From: JAOADN01 sp049323795
Lineage (GTDB): Bacteria > Pseudomonadota > Alphaproteobacteria > Rhodobacterales > Rhodobacteraceae
Assembly (NCBI GenBank): GCA_049323795.1
Contig: JBMOOH010000034.1
Span: 1 to 64,000 of the forward strand
Direction: 5' to 3'
Length of the DNA: 64,000 bases
Part shown: one piece after another, positions 15,466-24,381 of the stretch
Layout of the letters: every line of letters starts with the position of its first letter
Numbering within the stretch: the first letter of the stretch is position 1
Program-made: the position numbers and the translations under genes
The notes under the pieces: generated by a model
The model's input: the letters and a program-made list of their open reading frames with translations, nothing else
What the model was told of the DNA's origin: nothing
Database searches by the model: none

Positions 15466-16989
15466 ATGCCCGCACCCAAGCCCGTCGTCCTGACCATCCT
15501 CGACGGCTGGGGCCTGCGGGCCGAGACGTTCGCGAACGCGGTCGCCCTGGCCGATACCCCCACCTACGACCGCCTGATGGCGACCTGCCCGCATGCCCGG
15601 CTTGTCACCCACGGCCCGGACGTGGGGCTGCCGACGGGACAGATGGGCAATTCGGAAGTCGGGCACACCAATATCGGCGCGGGGCGCGTGGTGGCGATGG
15701 ACCTCGGGCAGATCGACCTCGCCATCGAGGACCGCTCGTTCTTCTCCAACGAGGCGATCCTTGCCTTCACCCAGACGCTGAAGGCGTCGGGCGGCACGGC
15801 GCATCTGATGGGCGTGATTTCGGACGGGGGCGTGCACGGGCATATCGAGCATGTGCTCGCCGCCTGTCAGGCCATCGCCGGGGCGGGTGTGCCGGTGGCG
15901 CTTCATGCGGTGACGGACGGGCGCGACGTGGCGCCGTCCTCGGCCCCGCAGTTCGTCGAGACGCTGCTGGCCCGTCTTCCCCCCGGTGCCCGCGTTGCGA
16001 CCGTCACGGGCCGCTACTGGGCGATGGACCGCGACAACCGCTGGGAGCGGGTGGAAAAAGCCTACGACGCCTTCGTGAAGGGGCAGGGTGTCCACCGCGA
16101 GCCCGACGCGCGGGCGGCGGTGGCGGCGGCCTACGCGCGGGGCGAGACGGACGAGTTCATCGGGGCGACGGTGATCGGCGACTATGCGGGCGCGAAGGAC
16201 GGCGACGGGTTCTTCTGCCTCAACTTCCGCGCCGACCGCGCGCGCGAGATCCTGCTCGCCATCGGCGAGGACGCCTTCGCGGGCTTCGACCGGGGCCGCC
16301 GCCCGCACTGGGCGGCGATCCTCGGGATGGTGGACTACTCGACGACCCACGACGCCTTCATGGCCGCAGCCTACCCCAAGCGCCCGGTGGTCAACACGAT
16401 CGGTGCCTGGGTCGCCTCGAAGGGCCTCCGCCAGTTCCGCCTTGCCGAGACCGAGAAATACCCGCACGTCACCTTCTTCCTGAGCGGCGGCAGGGAAGCC
16501 CCCGAACCGGGCGAGGACCGCTACATGGCCCCGTCCCCCAGGGTCGCGACCTACGACCTGAAGCCCGAGATGTCGGCCGACGAGGTGGGCGACCAACTCG
16601 TCAGGGCCATCGGGGCGGGCTACGACCTGATCGTGGTCAACTTCGCCAACCCCGACATGGTGGGCCATACCGGCGTTCTGGAAGCGGCGATCAGGGCGGT
16701 GGAGGCGGTGGACCGCAACCTCGGCCGCGCCGTCGCCGCGCTGGAAAGGGCGGGCGGCGCGATGATCGTCACCGCCGACCACGGCAACTGCGAGACGATG
16801 GTGGACCCGGTGACGGGTGGCCCGCATACGGCCCACACGACGAACCCGGTGCCGGTGATCCTTGTCGGAGGGCCGGCGGGCGTGGCGCTCAGGAACGGCC
16901 GGCTGGCCGACCTTGCGCCCACGCTGCTCGACCTGATGGGCCTGCCCCTTCCGCCCGAGATGACGGGCACGACGCTGATCCTGCGGTGA
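15466..16989 (+). CDS. gpmI: 2,3-bisphosphoglycerate-independent phosphoglycerate mutase
   Basis: 507 aa, matching the family. It interconverts 3- and 2-phosphoglycerate in glycolysis and gluconeogenesis with two Mn2+ ions. The phosphatase-domain motifs VLTILDGWG (metal Asp) and GQMGNSEVGHTNIGAGR with nucleophile Ser63 are at the N-terminus; the transferase domain holds DGRDVAPSSA, and metal ligands return in VVNFANPDMVGHTG and IVTADHGNCETM near the C-terminus. A GAAGGAG sequence lies 8 bases ahead of ATG 15466. Its stop overlaps the start of the next gene (TGATG), implying coupled translation. Confidence 0.97.
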   Translation: MPAPKPVVLTILDGWGLRAETFANAVALADTPTYDRLMATCPHARLVTHGPDVGLPTGQMGNSEVGHTNIGAGRVVAMDLGQIDLAIEDRSFFSNEAILAFTQTLKASGGTAHLMGVISDGGVHGHIEHVLAACQAIAGAGVPVALHAVTDGRDVAPSSAPQFVETLLARLPPGARVATVTGRYWAMDRDNRWERVEKAYDAFVKGQGVHREPDARAAVAAAYARGETDEFIGATVIGDYAGAKDGDGFFCLNFRADRAREILLAIGEDAFAGFDRGRRPHWAAILGMVDYSTTHDAFMAAAYPKRPVVNTIGAWVASKGLRQFRLAETEKYPHVTFFLSGGREAPEPGEDRYMAPSPRVATYDLKPEMSADEVGDQLVRAIGAGYDLIVVNFANPDMVGHTGVLEAAIRAVEAVDRNLGRAVAALERAGGAMIVTADHGNCETMVDPVTGGPHTAHTTNPVPVILVGGPAGVALRNGRLADLAPTLLDLMGLPLPPEMTGTTLILR

Positions 16990-18200
16990 TGCGGGCCGCT
17001 CGCCGCGCCGCGCTGCTGGCGCTCCTCGCCGCCATGCCGCCCCGCGCCGCGCCCGCCGAGGACGCGGCCGGAGCGGCCAAAGCCCCCGCCGATGCCTCCG
17101 CCGGTCCTTCCTCGGCCGCCTCCCGTCCGGCCGGGTCCGCACGCCGGGACGCCGCGGCCGCGGCCGAGGCGCTCCGCGCTGCAATCGCGGCGCTCGACGC
17201 GGCGCGCGGCGAGAGTGACCGCATCGCGGCCCTCACGCGCACGATCGGCGCCTACGAGGACGGCCTTGCCATCCTGCGGGAAAGCCTCCGCCGGTCGGCC
17301 CTGCGCGAAGCGCGCATCCGGTCCGACTGGGAAGCCCGGAGGGCGAGGATTGGGCAGGTTCTCGGCGCGCTTGCGGCGATGGAGGATCTGCCCGTCCCGT
17401 TCCTTCTTGCGCATCCCGACGGGCCGCAGGCGGCGGTAAGGTCGGGGCTTCTGCTGTCGGCCGCCGCGCCGGCGCTGCGCGACGAGGCGGCTGCGCTGGC
17501 GCGGGATCTCGACGTGGTTCGGGCGCTGCGCGCCGAGCGGTCCGGGGCGATGGATGTCCTCCAGCGCGGCCTCGTGGCGGCGCAAGAGGCGCGGACGGCG
17601 CTGTCGCAGGCCATGCAGGACCGGACCGACCTGCCGAAACGCTTCCTCGAGGACCCCGAGGAACTCCGGCTTCTGGTGGCCGGGGTGGCGACGCTCGACG
17701 AATTCGCGTCGGGCCTGGCGAAGATGGAGTCGGACATCGGGCCGCCGATGGAGGACTTCGCAGGAGCGAAGGGCCGCCTGCCGCTTCCGGTCCGCGGCTC
17801 GGTGCTCCGCCGCGCGGGCGAAGCCGACGCGGCCGGGATCCGCCGCCCCGGGCTGGTCATCGCCACCCGTCCGGCGGCGCTGGTCACCGCGCCATGGGCC
17901 GCCACCATCCGCTACCGCGGGCCGCTGCTCGACTACGGAAATGTGATGGTGCTCGAACCCGCCCAGGGATATCTGATGGTGCTTGCCGGCCTCGGGACCG
18001 TATATGGGGAGACCGGGGACGTGCTGTCGGCCGGCGCGCCCGTGGGTCTGATGCCCGGCGCCGAGACGGAAGGGGCCCAACTTCTCGCACCCGTCGTGCC
18101 CGGCGATGCGGAACGAAGCGAAACACTGTATCTAGAACTGAGAATGGGTTCCGACCCCCTCGATCCATCGGACTGGTTCGTCGGAGCGAAGAGCGAGTGA
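16989..18200 (+). CDS. EnvC-like murein hydrolase activator, degenerate LytM domain
   Basis: 403 aa from ATG 16989, overlapping the gpmI stop by one base. An N-terminal signal peptide (RRAALLALLAAMPPRAAPA) is followed by a long coiled-coil region (about residues 50-240, rich in Ala/Arg/Glu heptads such as EALRAAIAALDAARGESDRIAAL) and a C-terminal LytM/M23 domain (about 290-400: PVRGSVLRR, VTAPWAATIRYRGPLLDYGNVMVLEPAQGYLMVLAGL, LYLELRMGSDPLDPSDWF). The zinc-binding histidines of active M23 peptidases are missing, as in E. coli EnvC, which activates periplasmic amidases at division. It precedes ctpA, the common alphaproteobacterial arrangement (gpmI-envC-ctpA). Confidence 0.88.
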   Translation: MRAARRAALLALLAAMPPRAAPAEDAAGAAKAPADASAGPSSAASRPAGSARRDAAAAAEALRAAIAALDAARGESDRIAALTRTIGAYEDGLAILRESLRRSALREARIRSDWEARRARIGQVLGALAAMEDLPVPFLLAHPDGPQAAVRSGLLLSAAAPALRDEAAALARDLDVVRALRAERSGAMDVLQRGLVAAQEARTALSQAMQDRTDLPKRFLEDPEELRLLVAGVATLDEFASGLAKMESDIGPPMEDFAGAKGRLPLPVRGSVLRRAGEADAAGIRRPGLVIATRPAALVTAPWAATIRYRGPLLDYGNVMVLEPAQGYLMVLAGLGTVYGETGDVLSAGAPVGLMPGAETEGAQLLAPVVPGDAERSETLYLELRMGSDPLDPSDWFVGAKSE

Positions 18201-18214
18201 AGGAAGACGCGACG

Positions 18215-19555
18215 ATGAGAAAATACGTGATCGCAGCGCTGTGCGGCTCGGTGGCGAGCGTGCTCCTGACGACCCAGGTGGCCGGACCTCTGCTGGCCCA
18301 GGAGACGAGCCAGCCCTCGTCGGTCTACGAGCAGCTCGACCTTTTCGGCGACATCTTCGAACGCATCCGGTCGCAGTACGTCGAGCCGGTGGACGAAAAG
18401 AAGCTGATCGAGGCGGCGATCAACGGGATGCTGACCTCGCTCGACCCGCATTCGAGCTATCTGGCGGCGAAGGACTTCGAGGACATGCGCGTCCAGACCC
18501 GCGGCGAGTTCGGCGGGCTGGGGATCGAGGTCACGCAGCAAGAGGGCTTCGTCAAGGTCGTGTCCCCCATCGACGGGACGCCCGCGGCCGAAGCCGGGAT
18601 CAAGGCGGGCGACTTCATCACCCAGGTGAACGGCCAAAGCGTGCTCGGGCTCACGCTGGACCAGGCCGTCGAACTCATGCGCGGACCGGTCGGGTCGGAA
18701 ATCGTCGTGACCATCGCGCGCGAAGGCATCGAGCAGCCCTTCGACGTGACCATCGTGCGCGACACCATCAAGCTGACGGCGGTGCGCGCGCGGCTCGAAG
18801 GACAGACGGTGGTCCTGCGCGTCACGACCTTCAACGACCAGACCTATCCCAATCTCGAGGAAGGCCTGAAGAAGACGATCGCCGACGCGGGCGGGCCCGA
18901 CAAGATCAACGGCATCGTGCTTGACCTCAGGAACAACCCCGGCGGCCTTCTCACCCAGGCGATCGCGGTCTCGGACGCCTTCCTTGAGAAGGGCGAGATC
19001 GTCTCGACCCGCGGGCGCAACCCGCAGGATACCGAGCGCTGGAACGCCCAGCCCGGGGACCTCGCGGGCGGCAAGCCGATCGTAGTGCTCATCAACGGGG
19101 GGTCTGCCTCGGCCTCGGAGATCGTCACCGGGGCGCTCCAGGACCAGCGGCGCGCGATCGTCGTCGGCACCAAGAGCTTCGGGAAGGGATCGGTGCAGAC
19201 CGTCATCCCGCTCAAGTCGAACGGGGCGATGCGGCTGACGACGGCGCGCTACTACACGCCGTCGGGCCGGTCGATCCAGTCGCTCGGCATCTCGCCGGAC
19301 ATCTGGGTGGATCAGCCGCCGCCGCCGCCGGCCTCGGACAAACCGGCCGAGACACCCGCCGCGTCGAAGATGCGGTCCGAGGGTGATCTGCGGGGGGCCC
19401 TTTCGAACGACTCGATGACCGAGGACGAAAAGAAGACGCTTCTCGAAGAGCAGAAGAAGGCCGAGGAATCGGCAAAGCTTCGGGTCGAAGACTATCAGCT
19501 CGCCTATGCCATCGACATCCTGAAGGGCCTGTCGGCGGTCAAGCCGGTCGAGTGA
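18215..19555 (+). CDS. ctpA: C-terminal processing peptidase, S41 family
   Basis: 446 aa from ATG 18215 with GAAGGAAG upstream. It starts with a signal peptide (about 1-29), a PDZ domain at roughly 85-175 (GGLGIEVTQQEGFVKVVSPIDGTPAAEAGIKAGDFITQVNG), and the S41 catalytic domain at about 195-360. The Ser/Lys dyad is visible as Ser299 in GGSASASEIVTGAL and Lys324 in KSFGKGSVQT. The tail (about 375-446) is proline-rich then highly charged. Such periplasmic proteases trim C-termini and control peptidoglycan hydrolases, which fits the adjacent EnvC-like activator. Spacing to the upstream gene is 14 bases, so it is in the same operon. Confidence 0.95.
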   Translation: MRKYVIAALCGSVASVLLTTQVAGPLLAQETSQPSSVYEQLDLFGDIFERIRSQYVEPVDEKKLIEAAINGMLTSLDPHSSYLAAKDFEDMRVQTRGEFGGLGIEVTQQEGFVKVVSPIDGTPAAEAGIKAGDFITQVNGQSVLGLTLDQAVELMRGPVGSEIVVTIAREGIEQPFDVTIVRDTIKLTAVRARLEGQTVVLRVTTFNDQTYPNLEEGLKKTIADAGGPDKINGIVLDLRNNPGGLLTQAIAVSDAFLEKGEIVSTRGRNPQDTERWNAQPGDLAGGKPIVVLINGGSASASEIVTGALQDQRRAIVVGTKSFGKGSVQTVIPLKSNGAMRLTTARYYTPSGRSIQSLGISPDIWVDQPPPPPASDKPAETPAASKMRSEGDLRGALSNDSMTEDEKKTLLEEQKKAEESAKLRVEDYQLAYAIDILKGLSAVKPVE

Positions 19556-19562
19556 CGGTCGC

Positions 19563-20051
19563 GTGCTGACGGCCGATCGGATCGCGGCGCTGCCCTACCG
19601 TCCCTGCGTCGGGGTGATGCTGACCGACGCGCGCGGACTGGTGTTCGCCGGCCTTCGGCGCGACGGGGACGGGCGGGCGTGGCAGATGCCGCAGGGCGGG
19701 ATCGATGCGGGCGAGAAGCCGCGCGCGGCGGCGCTGCGCGAGCTTCGGGAAGAGACGGGCGTGACCGCCGACAAGGTCGAACTTGTCGCCAGGATGCACA
19801 ACCGGGTGGCTTACGACCTGCCCCCCGAGCTTGTGGGCAGGGTCTGGGGCGGACGGTACAGGGGCCAGTCGCAGCGCTGGTTCCTGTTCCGCTTCACCGG
19901 ACAGGATGCGGACATCGACATCGCAACCGGGCACCCCGAGTTCTCGGAGTGGCGGTGGATGAAGGCGGACGATCTTCTTGCGACCATCGTGCCGTTCAAG
20001 CGCGCGGTCTACGCGCAGGTCATCGCCGCTTTCCGGGCCTATCTGGCGTGA
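19563..20051 (+). CDS. rppH: RNA pyrophosphohydrolase (Nudix)
   Basis: 162 aa from GTG 19563, 7 bases after ctpA. RppH removes pyrophosphate from triphosphorylated mRNA 5' ends and so opens them to RNase E-type decay. The Nudix box is GGIDAGEKPRAAALRELREETGV (about residues 45-67). The family-specific features PYRPCVGVMLTDARGLVFAGLRRD at the N-terminus, WQMPQGGID, YRGQSQRWFLFRFTG and PEFSEWRWMKADDL are all present. It is the last gene of the plus-strand run beginning at rsfS or gpmI. Confidence 0.94.
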   Translation: MLTADRIAALPYRPCVGVMLTDARGLVFAGLRRDGDGRAWQMPQGGIDAGEKPRAAALRELREETGVTADKVELVARMHNRVAYDLPPELVGRVWGGRYRGQSQRWFLFRFTGQDADIDIATGHPEFSEWRWMKADDLLATIVPFKRAVYAQVIAAFRAYLA

Positions 20052-20492
20052 TTTCGCGGACCTGACCGGCAGGGGCCCGCAATGAGAACGGGGCGGGAGC
20101 AAGTTCCGCCATGCGCGCTGCCACGCCCCATGGCCCGGCCGTCCGGGCGGCCGGAAGGGGGCTCTGCCCCCGCCCCCGGCAGGATCGGAGGCTCCCCCGG
20201 GATACTTGGACAAGGTGAAGGGGCGGGTTCCTGAGCGAGGTGCCGTTCTCGACGCGCCCGACGCCCGCACCCGGATCGCCACCTGGAAGGAAGACGACAA
20301 CCGCCACGGACCATCCCGCCGGCGGAGTTTGCCGAGGCGGGGAGACCGGAGACAATCGCCGCACAGGCCCGGAAATCGGCCAAGGGACTCTCCCCCTGCC
20401 CCGCAAGGGAGACGGGGCTCAGGTCAACCCTTTTCCCTGCAATCCCTTTCGGCTATGCCCCGCTCTGCAAGAACCTGCGCGAGCGGTCCAAG
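20052..20492. other. 441-base gene-free region upstream of pheT
   Basis: No credible ORF is seen on either strand; frames here have out-of-frame composition. The first half holds the GC-rich hairpins and dispersed repeat described at 20135-20220. The last about 60 bases before pheT are relatively T-rich (CCCTTTTCCC, ATCCCTTTCGGCTATGCC) and probably contain the pheT promoter. pheS is not adjacent, so pheT must be expressed on its own. Confidence 0.6.
20135..20220 (+). repeat. Dispersed Rhodobacterales-type intergenic repeat (REP-like)
   Basis: Two adjacent hairpins (CCGGCCG/CGGCCGG at about 20136-20155; GGGGGC/GCCCCC at 20157-20171, loop TCT) are followed by a GGAGGCTCCCCCGGGATAC stretch and end with TTGGACAAGGTGAAG. 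The combination 'GGGGGCnnTGCCCCC ... GGAGGC...CCCCGGGATA.TTGG.CAAG.TGAAG' is one I know as a very common intergenic repeat of Rhodobacter-group genomes. Only this copy is present in the window. Confidence 0.6.
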
Positions 20493-22910
20493 ATGAAGTT
20501 CACCCTGTCCTGGCTGAAGGATCACCTCGACACCGGGGCCTCTCCTGACGCCATCGCCGAGGCGCTGACCGATCTCGGGCTCGAGGTCGAGGGCGTCGAG
20601 AACCCCGAGGCCAGGCTGGGGGCGTTCCGCATCTGCAGGGTGATCGAGGCGGTCCGGCACCCCAACGCCGACAAGCTCCGGGTCTGCCGTGTGGCGACCT
20701 ATCCCGACGGGCCGGGCGGGCCGATGCAGGAGGTGCAGGTCGTCTGCGGCGCGCCGAACGCACGGACGGGTCTGGTGGGCGTGTTCGCGCCGCCGGGGAC
20801 GCATGTGCCGGGCACGGGCGTCGACCTGAAGCCGGGCGTGATCCGCGGCATCGAATCGAACGGGATGCTGTGCTCCGAGCGCGAACTCGAACTGTCGGAC
20901 AACCATGACGGCATCATCGAACTGCCCGGGGATGCGCCGCTCGGGGCGCGGTTCATCGACTGGCGCGGGCTGAACGACCCGGTGATCCACATCAAGATCA
21001 CGCCGAACCGCCCCGATGCGCTGGCGGTGCGGGGCGTGGCGCGCGATCTGGCGGCGCGGGGGCTGGGCAAGCTGAAGCCGCAGGTCATCAGGCCGGTCGC
21101 GGGGCGGTTCCCGAGCCCGATCGGCGTCAGGATCGATCCGGCGCTGAGGGACAGGGGATGCCCGCTGTTCGCGGGGCGCGTGATCCGGGGCGTCAGGAAC
21201 GGGCCGTCGCCCGCCTGGCTTCAGGCGCGGCTTCGCGCGATCGGGCTCAGGCCGATCTCGGCGCTCGTCGACATCACCAACTTCTTCACCTTCGACATGG
21301 CGCGGCCGCTGCATGTCTTCGACGCCGGCAAGGTGAAGGGCGACCTGCGCATCCATCCGGCACGGGGCGGCGAGATGCTTCCGGCGCTCGACGGCAGGGC
21401 CTACGCGCTGCTGCCGGGGCAGATGGTCATTTCCGACGACCGCGGCCCGGAAAGCCTTGCCGGGATCATGGGCGGCGCGCTGTCGGGATGCACCGAGGCG
21501 ACCACCGAGGTGTTCCTGGAAAGCGCCTGCTGGGACCCGACCACCATCGCGGCGACAGGCCGGGCGCTGAAGATCAGCTCGGACGCGCGCTACCGCTTCG
21601 AGAGGGGGATCGACCCGGCCTTCACCCTGCCGGGCCTGGAGGCAGCGACGCGCATGATCCTCGACCTCTGCGGGGGCGAGCCGTCGGAGGTCGTGATGGA
21701 CGGGGCGGTGCCCGACACCTTGCGCGCCTACCGGCTCGACCCGGAGCGGGTGGTCGGCCTCGTCGGCATGGAGATCACCGAGGACGAGCAGCGGCGCACG
21801 CTCGAGGCGCTGGGCTTCACCCTGAACGGCGACATGGCAAGCCCGCCGTCGTGGCGGCCCGACGTGCAGGGCGAGGCCGATCTGGTGGAAGAGGTGGCGC
21901 GGATCGCGTCGCTGGCGAAATTGCAGGGGCGGCCCCTGTCGCGCGCCGTGCCGGGCGTGGCGAAGCCCGTCCTGACGCCGATGCAGCTTCGGGAGCGGAC
22001 GGCGCGGCGGACGACCGCGGCGCTCGGCTACAACGAATGCGTGACCTACAGCTTCATCGACCGCGACGCGGCCGTCCTGTTCGGCGGCGGGGAAGCGCCG
22101 ACACGGATCGACAACCCGATCTCGTCCGAGATGACGCATCTTCGGCCGGAGCTGCTGCCGGGGTTGCTGGCCGCTGCCGCGCGCAACCAGGCCAGGGGCT
22201 TCATGGATCTTGCCCTGTTCGAGGTCGGCCCCGCCTTCCACGGCGGGGAACCCGGCGATCAGCACCTGCTGGCAACCGGGCTTCTGGTCGGACAGGCAGG
22301 CCCCCGCGATCCGCACGGCTCGTGGCGGCCCGTCGATGTCTATGATGCCAGGGCGGATGCCGAGGCGGTGCTGTCCGCCATCGGCGCGCCGTCGCGGGCG
22401 CAGATCGGCCGCGGCACCCGGTCCTGGTGGCATCCGGGCCGGTCGGGCGCGATCCTGCTCGGCAGGACGGTCCTTGCGGTGTTCGGAGAGGTCCATCCGG
22501 GAGTGCTGTCGGCCATGGACGTGAAGGGCCCCGCGGTGGGCTTCACCCTGTTCCTCGAGGACGTGCCCTTCCCCAAGACGAAGACGACGACGCGGCCGGC
22601 GCTGAGGCTCTCGGACCTTCAGGCGGTGGAGCGCGACTTTGCCTTTGTCGTCGATGCGGGCGTCGAGGCGCTGACGGCGGTGAACGCCGCGCAGGGCGCC
22701 GACAGGACGCTGATCGAGAGCGTGCGGGTCTTCGACGAGTTCGCCGGTCCCAGGGCCGAGGCCCAGATGGGTGCCGGGAAGAAGTCGCTCGCGCTGACCG
22801 TTCGGCTTCAGCCGGTCGAAAGGACCCTGACCGACGACGAGATCGAAGCGGTGTCGGCCAGGGTCGTCGAGAAGGTGACGAAGGCGACGGGCGGCGTCCT
22901 GCGGTCCTGA
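20493..22910 (+). CDS. pheT: Phenylalanine-tRNA ligase, beta subunit
   Basis: 805 aa, full length. It forms the alpha2-beta2 enzyme with PheS that charges tRNA-Phe. Domains by order: N-terminal KFTLSWLKDHLDT, a tRNA-binding EMAP-like fold at about 40-150 (FRICRVIEAVRHPNADKLRVCRV), B3/B4 editing domain at about 210-380 (DITNFFTFDMARPLHVFDAGKVKG; GIMGGALSGCTEATTEVFLESACWDP), B5 (about 405-475), the catalytic-like core with TYSFIDRDAAVLFGG, and the C-terminal ferredoxin-like anticodon-binding domain (PALRLSDLQAVERDFAFVVDAGVEALTAV...). It starts at ATG 20493. It meets the MFS gene tail-to-tail with 1 base between stops. Confidence 0.97.
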   Translation: MKFTLSWLKDHLDTGASPDAIAEALTDLGLEVEGVENPEARLGAFRICRVIEAVRHPNADKLRVCRVATYPDGPGGPMQEVQVVCGAPNARTGLVGVFAPPGTHVPGTGVDLKPGVIRGIESNGMLCSERELELSDNHDGIIELPGDAPLGARFIDWRGLNDPVIHIKITPNRPDALAVRGVARDLAARGLGKLKPQVIRPVAGRFPSPIGVRIDPALRDRGCPLFAGRVIRGVRNGPSPAWLQARLRAIGLRPISALVDITNFFTFDMARPLHVFDAGKVKGDLRIHPARGGEMLPALDGRAYALLPGQMVISDDRGPESLAGIMGGALSGCTEATTEVFLESACWDPTTIAATGRALKISSDARYRFERGIDPAFTLPGLEAATRMILDLCGGEPSEVVMDGAVPDTLRAYRLDPERVVGLVGMEITEDEQRRTLEALGFTLNGDMASPPSWRPDVQGEADLVEEVARIASLAKLQGRPLSRAVPGVAKPVLTPMQLRERTARRTTAALGYNECVTYSFIDRDAAVLFGGGEAPTRIDNPISSEMTHLRPELLPGLLAAAARNQARGFMDLALFEVGPAFHGGEPGDQHLLATGLLVGQAGPRDPHGSWRPVDVYDARADAEAVLSAIGAPSRAQIGRGTRSWWHPGRSGAILLGRTVLAVFGEVHPGVLSAMDVKGPAVGFTLFLEDVPFPKTKTTTRPALRLSDLQAVERDFAFVVDAGVEALTAVNAAQGADRTLIESVRVFDEFAGPRAEAQMGAGKKSLALTVRLQPVERTLTDDEIEAVSARVVEKVTKATGGVLRS

Positions 22911-22911
22911 C

Positions 22912-24378
22912 CTAGTCGCCCTCGCGGACCGGGGGACGGCCCAGAAGCTCGCTTCCCGCGCCCGCCGGGATGCGGACATAGGCCAAGACCGAGGCGAGCG
23001 CTATCGCCGCCATCAGCCCGAAGACCCAGGGAAAGTCGTCCGCCCCGAGGAGCGGACCGCCGGTCAGCCACGCCACGGCTTCGAGGCCGAAGGCGGCGAC
23101 GGTGATCCCGAAGGATGCCGAAAGCTGCTGCACGACGCTGGAAAAGGACGTGGCCGAACTGAGCTTTCCGGTGGGCACGTCGGCATAGGCCATCGCGTTC
23201 AGGGCGGTGAACTGGAGCGATCTGGTGAATCCGCCGATCAGAAGCACCAGGACCATCACGAAGGCCGGGGTCGCGGCAGTGAAGAAGGCGGGCGACAGGA
23301 TGAACAGCGCGGCGAGGATCCCGTTGCCGATCAGCGTGCTCCGGAAGCCGTAGCGCCTGAGGACGGGCTGGGCCGCGAACTTCATCAGAAGCGCGCCCGC
23401 GCCGCTGGCGAAGGTCAGCATCCCCGACTGGAAGGCGGAAATCCCGAAGCCGACCTGAAGCATCAGCGGCAGAAGGAATGGCAGCGCCCCCGATCCGATG
23501 CGGAAGAGTGTGCCGCCGCCGACCGAGATGCGGAAGGTGGGCAGGCGGACGAGGCGCAGGTCGATCAGCGGGTCGTCGGAACGGAACGCGTGTCGGGCGT
23601 AGAGCGCGACAAGCGCGAAGCCCGCGAGCGTCATCGACCAGATCACCAGCCCCGGCGCGAGGCCGAGGCCCGACACGGTCAGCCCGGTCAGCGCCGCGAC
23701 AAGGCCGGGGCCGAGCAGCAGGAAGCCCCTGCCGTCGAAGGCGCGCGCGCGGTCCATGCGGATGTCGGGGATGTAGATGGTGGCGAGGGTCAGCCCCAGC
23801 ACCGCGATGGGAACGTTGATCCAGAAGATCCAGCGCCACTGGAAATAGGTGGTGACGAACCCGCCGAGCGGCGGGCCGATGACGGGGCCGATCAGGGCCG
23901 GTACCGTCAGCCATGCCAGCGCCCCGACGAGGCCGGCCTTGGGCGAGGAGCGCAGGACGACGAGGCGGCCGACCGGAACCATCAACGCACCGCCCATTCC
24001 CTGAAGCACCCGCGCCGCGACAAGCTCGGGCAGGGTCGAGGACAGGCCGCAGGCGATGGACCCGGCGGCGAATATCACGATGGCGAGGCGGAAGATCAGC
24101 CGCGCGCCGAAGCGGTCGGCGGCCCAGCCCGAGGCGGGAATGAAGATCGCGAGCGCCAGAAGGTAGGAGGTGAGCGCGAGCTTCAGATGGATCGGGTTCG
24201 CGCCGAGATCGACCGCGATCTGCGGAAGCGAGGTGGACAGGACGCTCGAATCGAGGTTCTCCATCAGAAGCGCCGTCGCCACGATCAGCGCGATCAGACG
24301 CGGATTGCGGGGCGGCGGGCCGGTCCGGCCGTCATCGGACGGGTCCGATACCCCGGTGGTGGCACGTGTCGTTCCCAC
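22912..24378 (-). CDS. MFS transporter, DHA2 (EmrB/QacA-like) family
   Basis: 488 aa with about 13-14 hydrophobic segments, the layout of the 14-helix DHA2 drug:H+ antiporters. Markers are the motif-A loop SGWAADRFGARLIFRLAIV after helix 2, the motif-C-like GPVIGPPLGGFVTTYFQWRWIFWINVPIAVLGL in helix 5, and LDSSVLSTSLPQIAVDLG in helix 1 (motif D1). It would sit in the inner membrane and export toxic hydrophobic compounds or metabolites in exchange for protons. No HlyD-type membrane fusion partner is adjacent, so it probably works without an outer-membrane channel. It starts at ATG 24378, 3 bases after the GST stop, so the two are one transcription unit. Confidence 0.9.
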   Translation of the reverse strand: MGTTRATTGVSDPSDDGRTGPPPRNPRLIALIVATALLMENLDSSVLSTSLPQIAVDLGANPIHLKLALTSYLLALAIFIPASGWAADRFGARLIFRLAIVIFAAGSIACGLSSTLPELVAARVLQGMGGALMVPVGRLVVLRSSPKAGLVGALAWLTVPALIGPVIGPPLGGFVTTYFQWRWIFWINVPIAVLGLTLATIYIPDIRMDRARAFDGRGFLLLGPGLVAALTGLTVSGLGLAPGLVIWSMTLAGFALVALYARHAFRSDDPLIDLRLVRLPTFRISVGGGTLFRIGSGALPFLLPLMLQVGFGISAFQSGMLTFASGAGALLMKFAAQPVLRRYGFRSTLIGNGILAALFILSPAFFTAATPAFVMVLVLLIGGFTRSLQFTALNAMAYADVPTGKLSSATSFSSVVQQLSASFGITVAAFGLEAVAWLTGGPLLGADDFPWVFGLMAAIALASVLAYVRIPAGAGSELLGRPPVREGD

Positions 24379-24381
24379 GCG

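Noticed and set aside
15445..17184. A 579-codon open frame on the minus strand
   Set aside because: Antisense to gpmI, with composition typical of a shadow frame.
20424..22979. An 851-codon open frame on the minus strand
   Set aside because: It is the antisense shadow of pheT, caused by high GC codon bias; no family resemblance.
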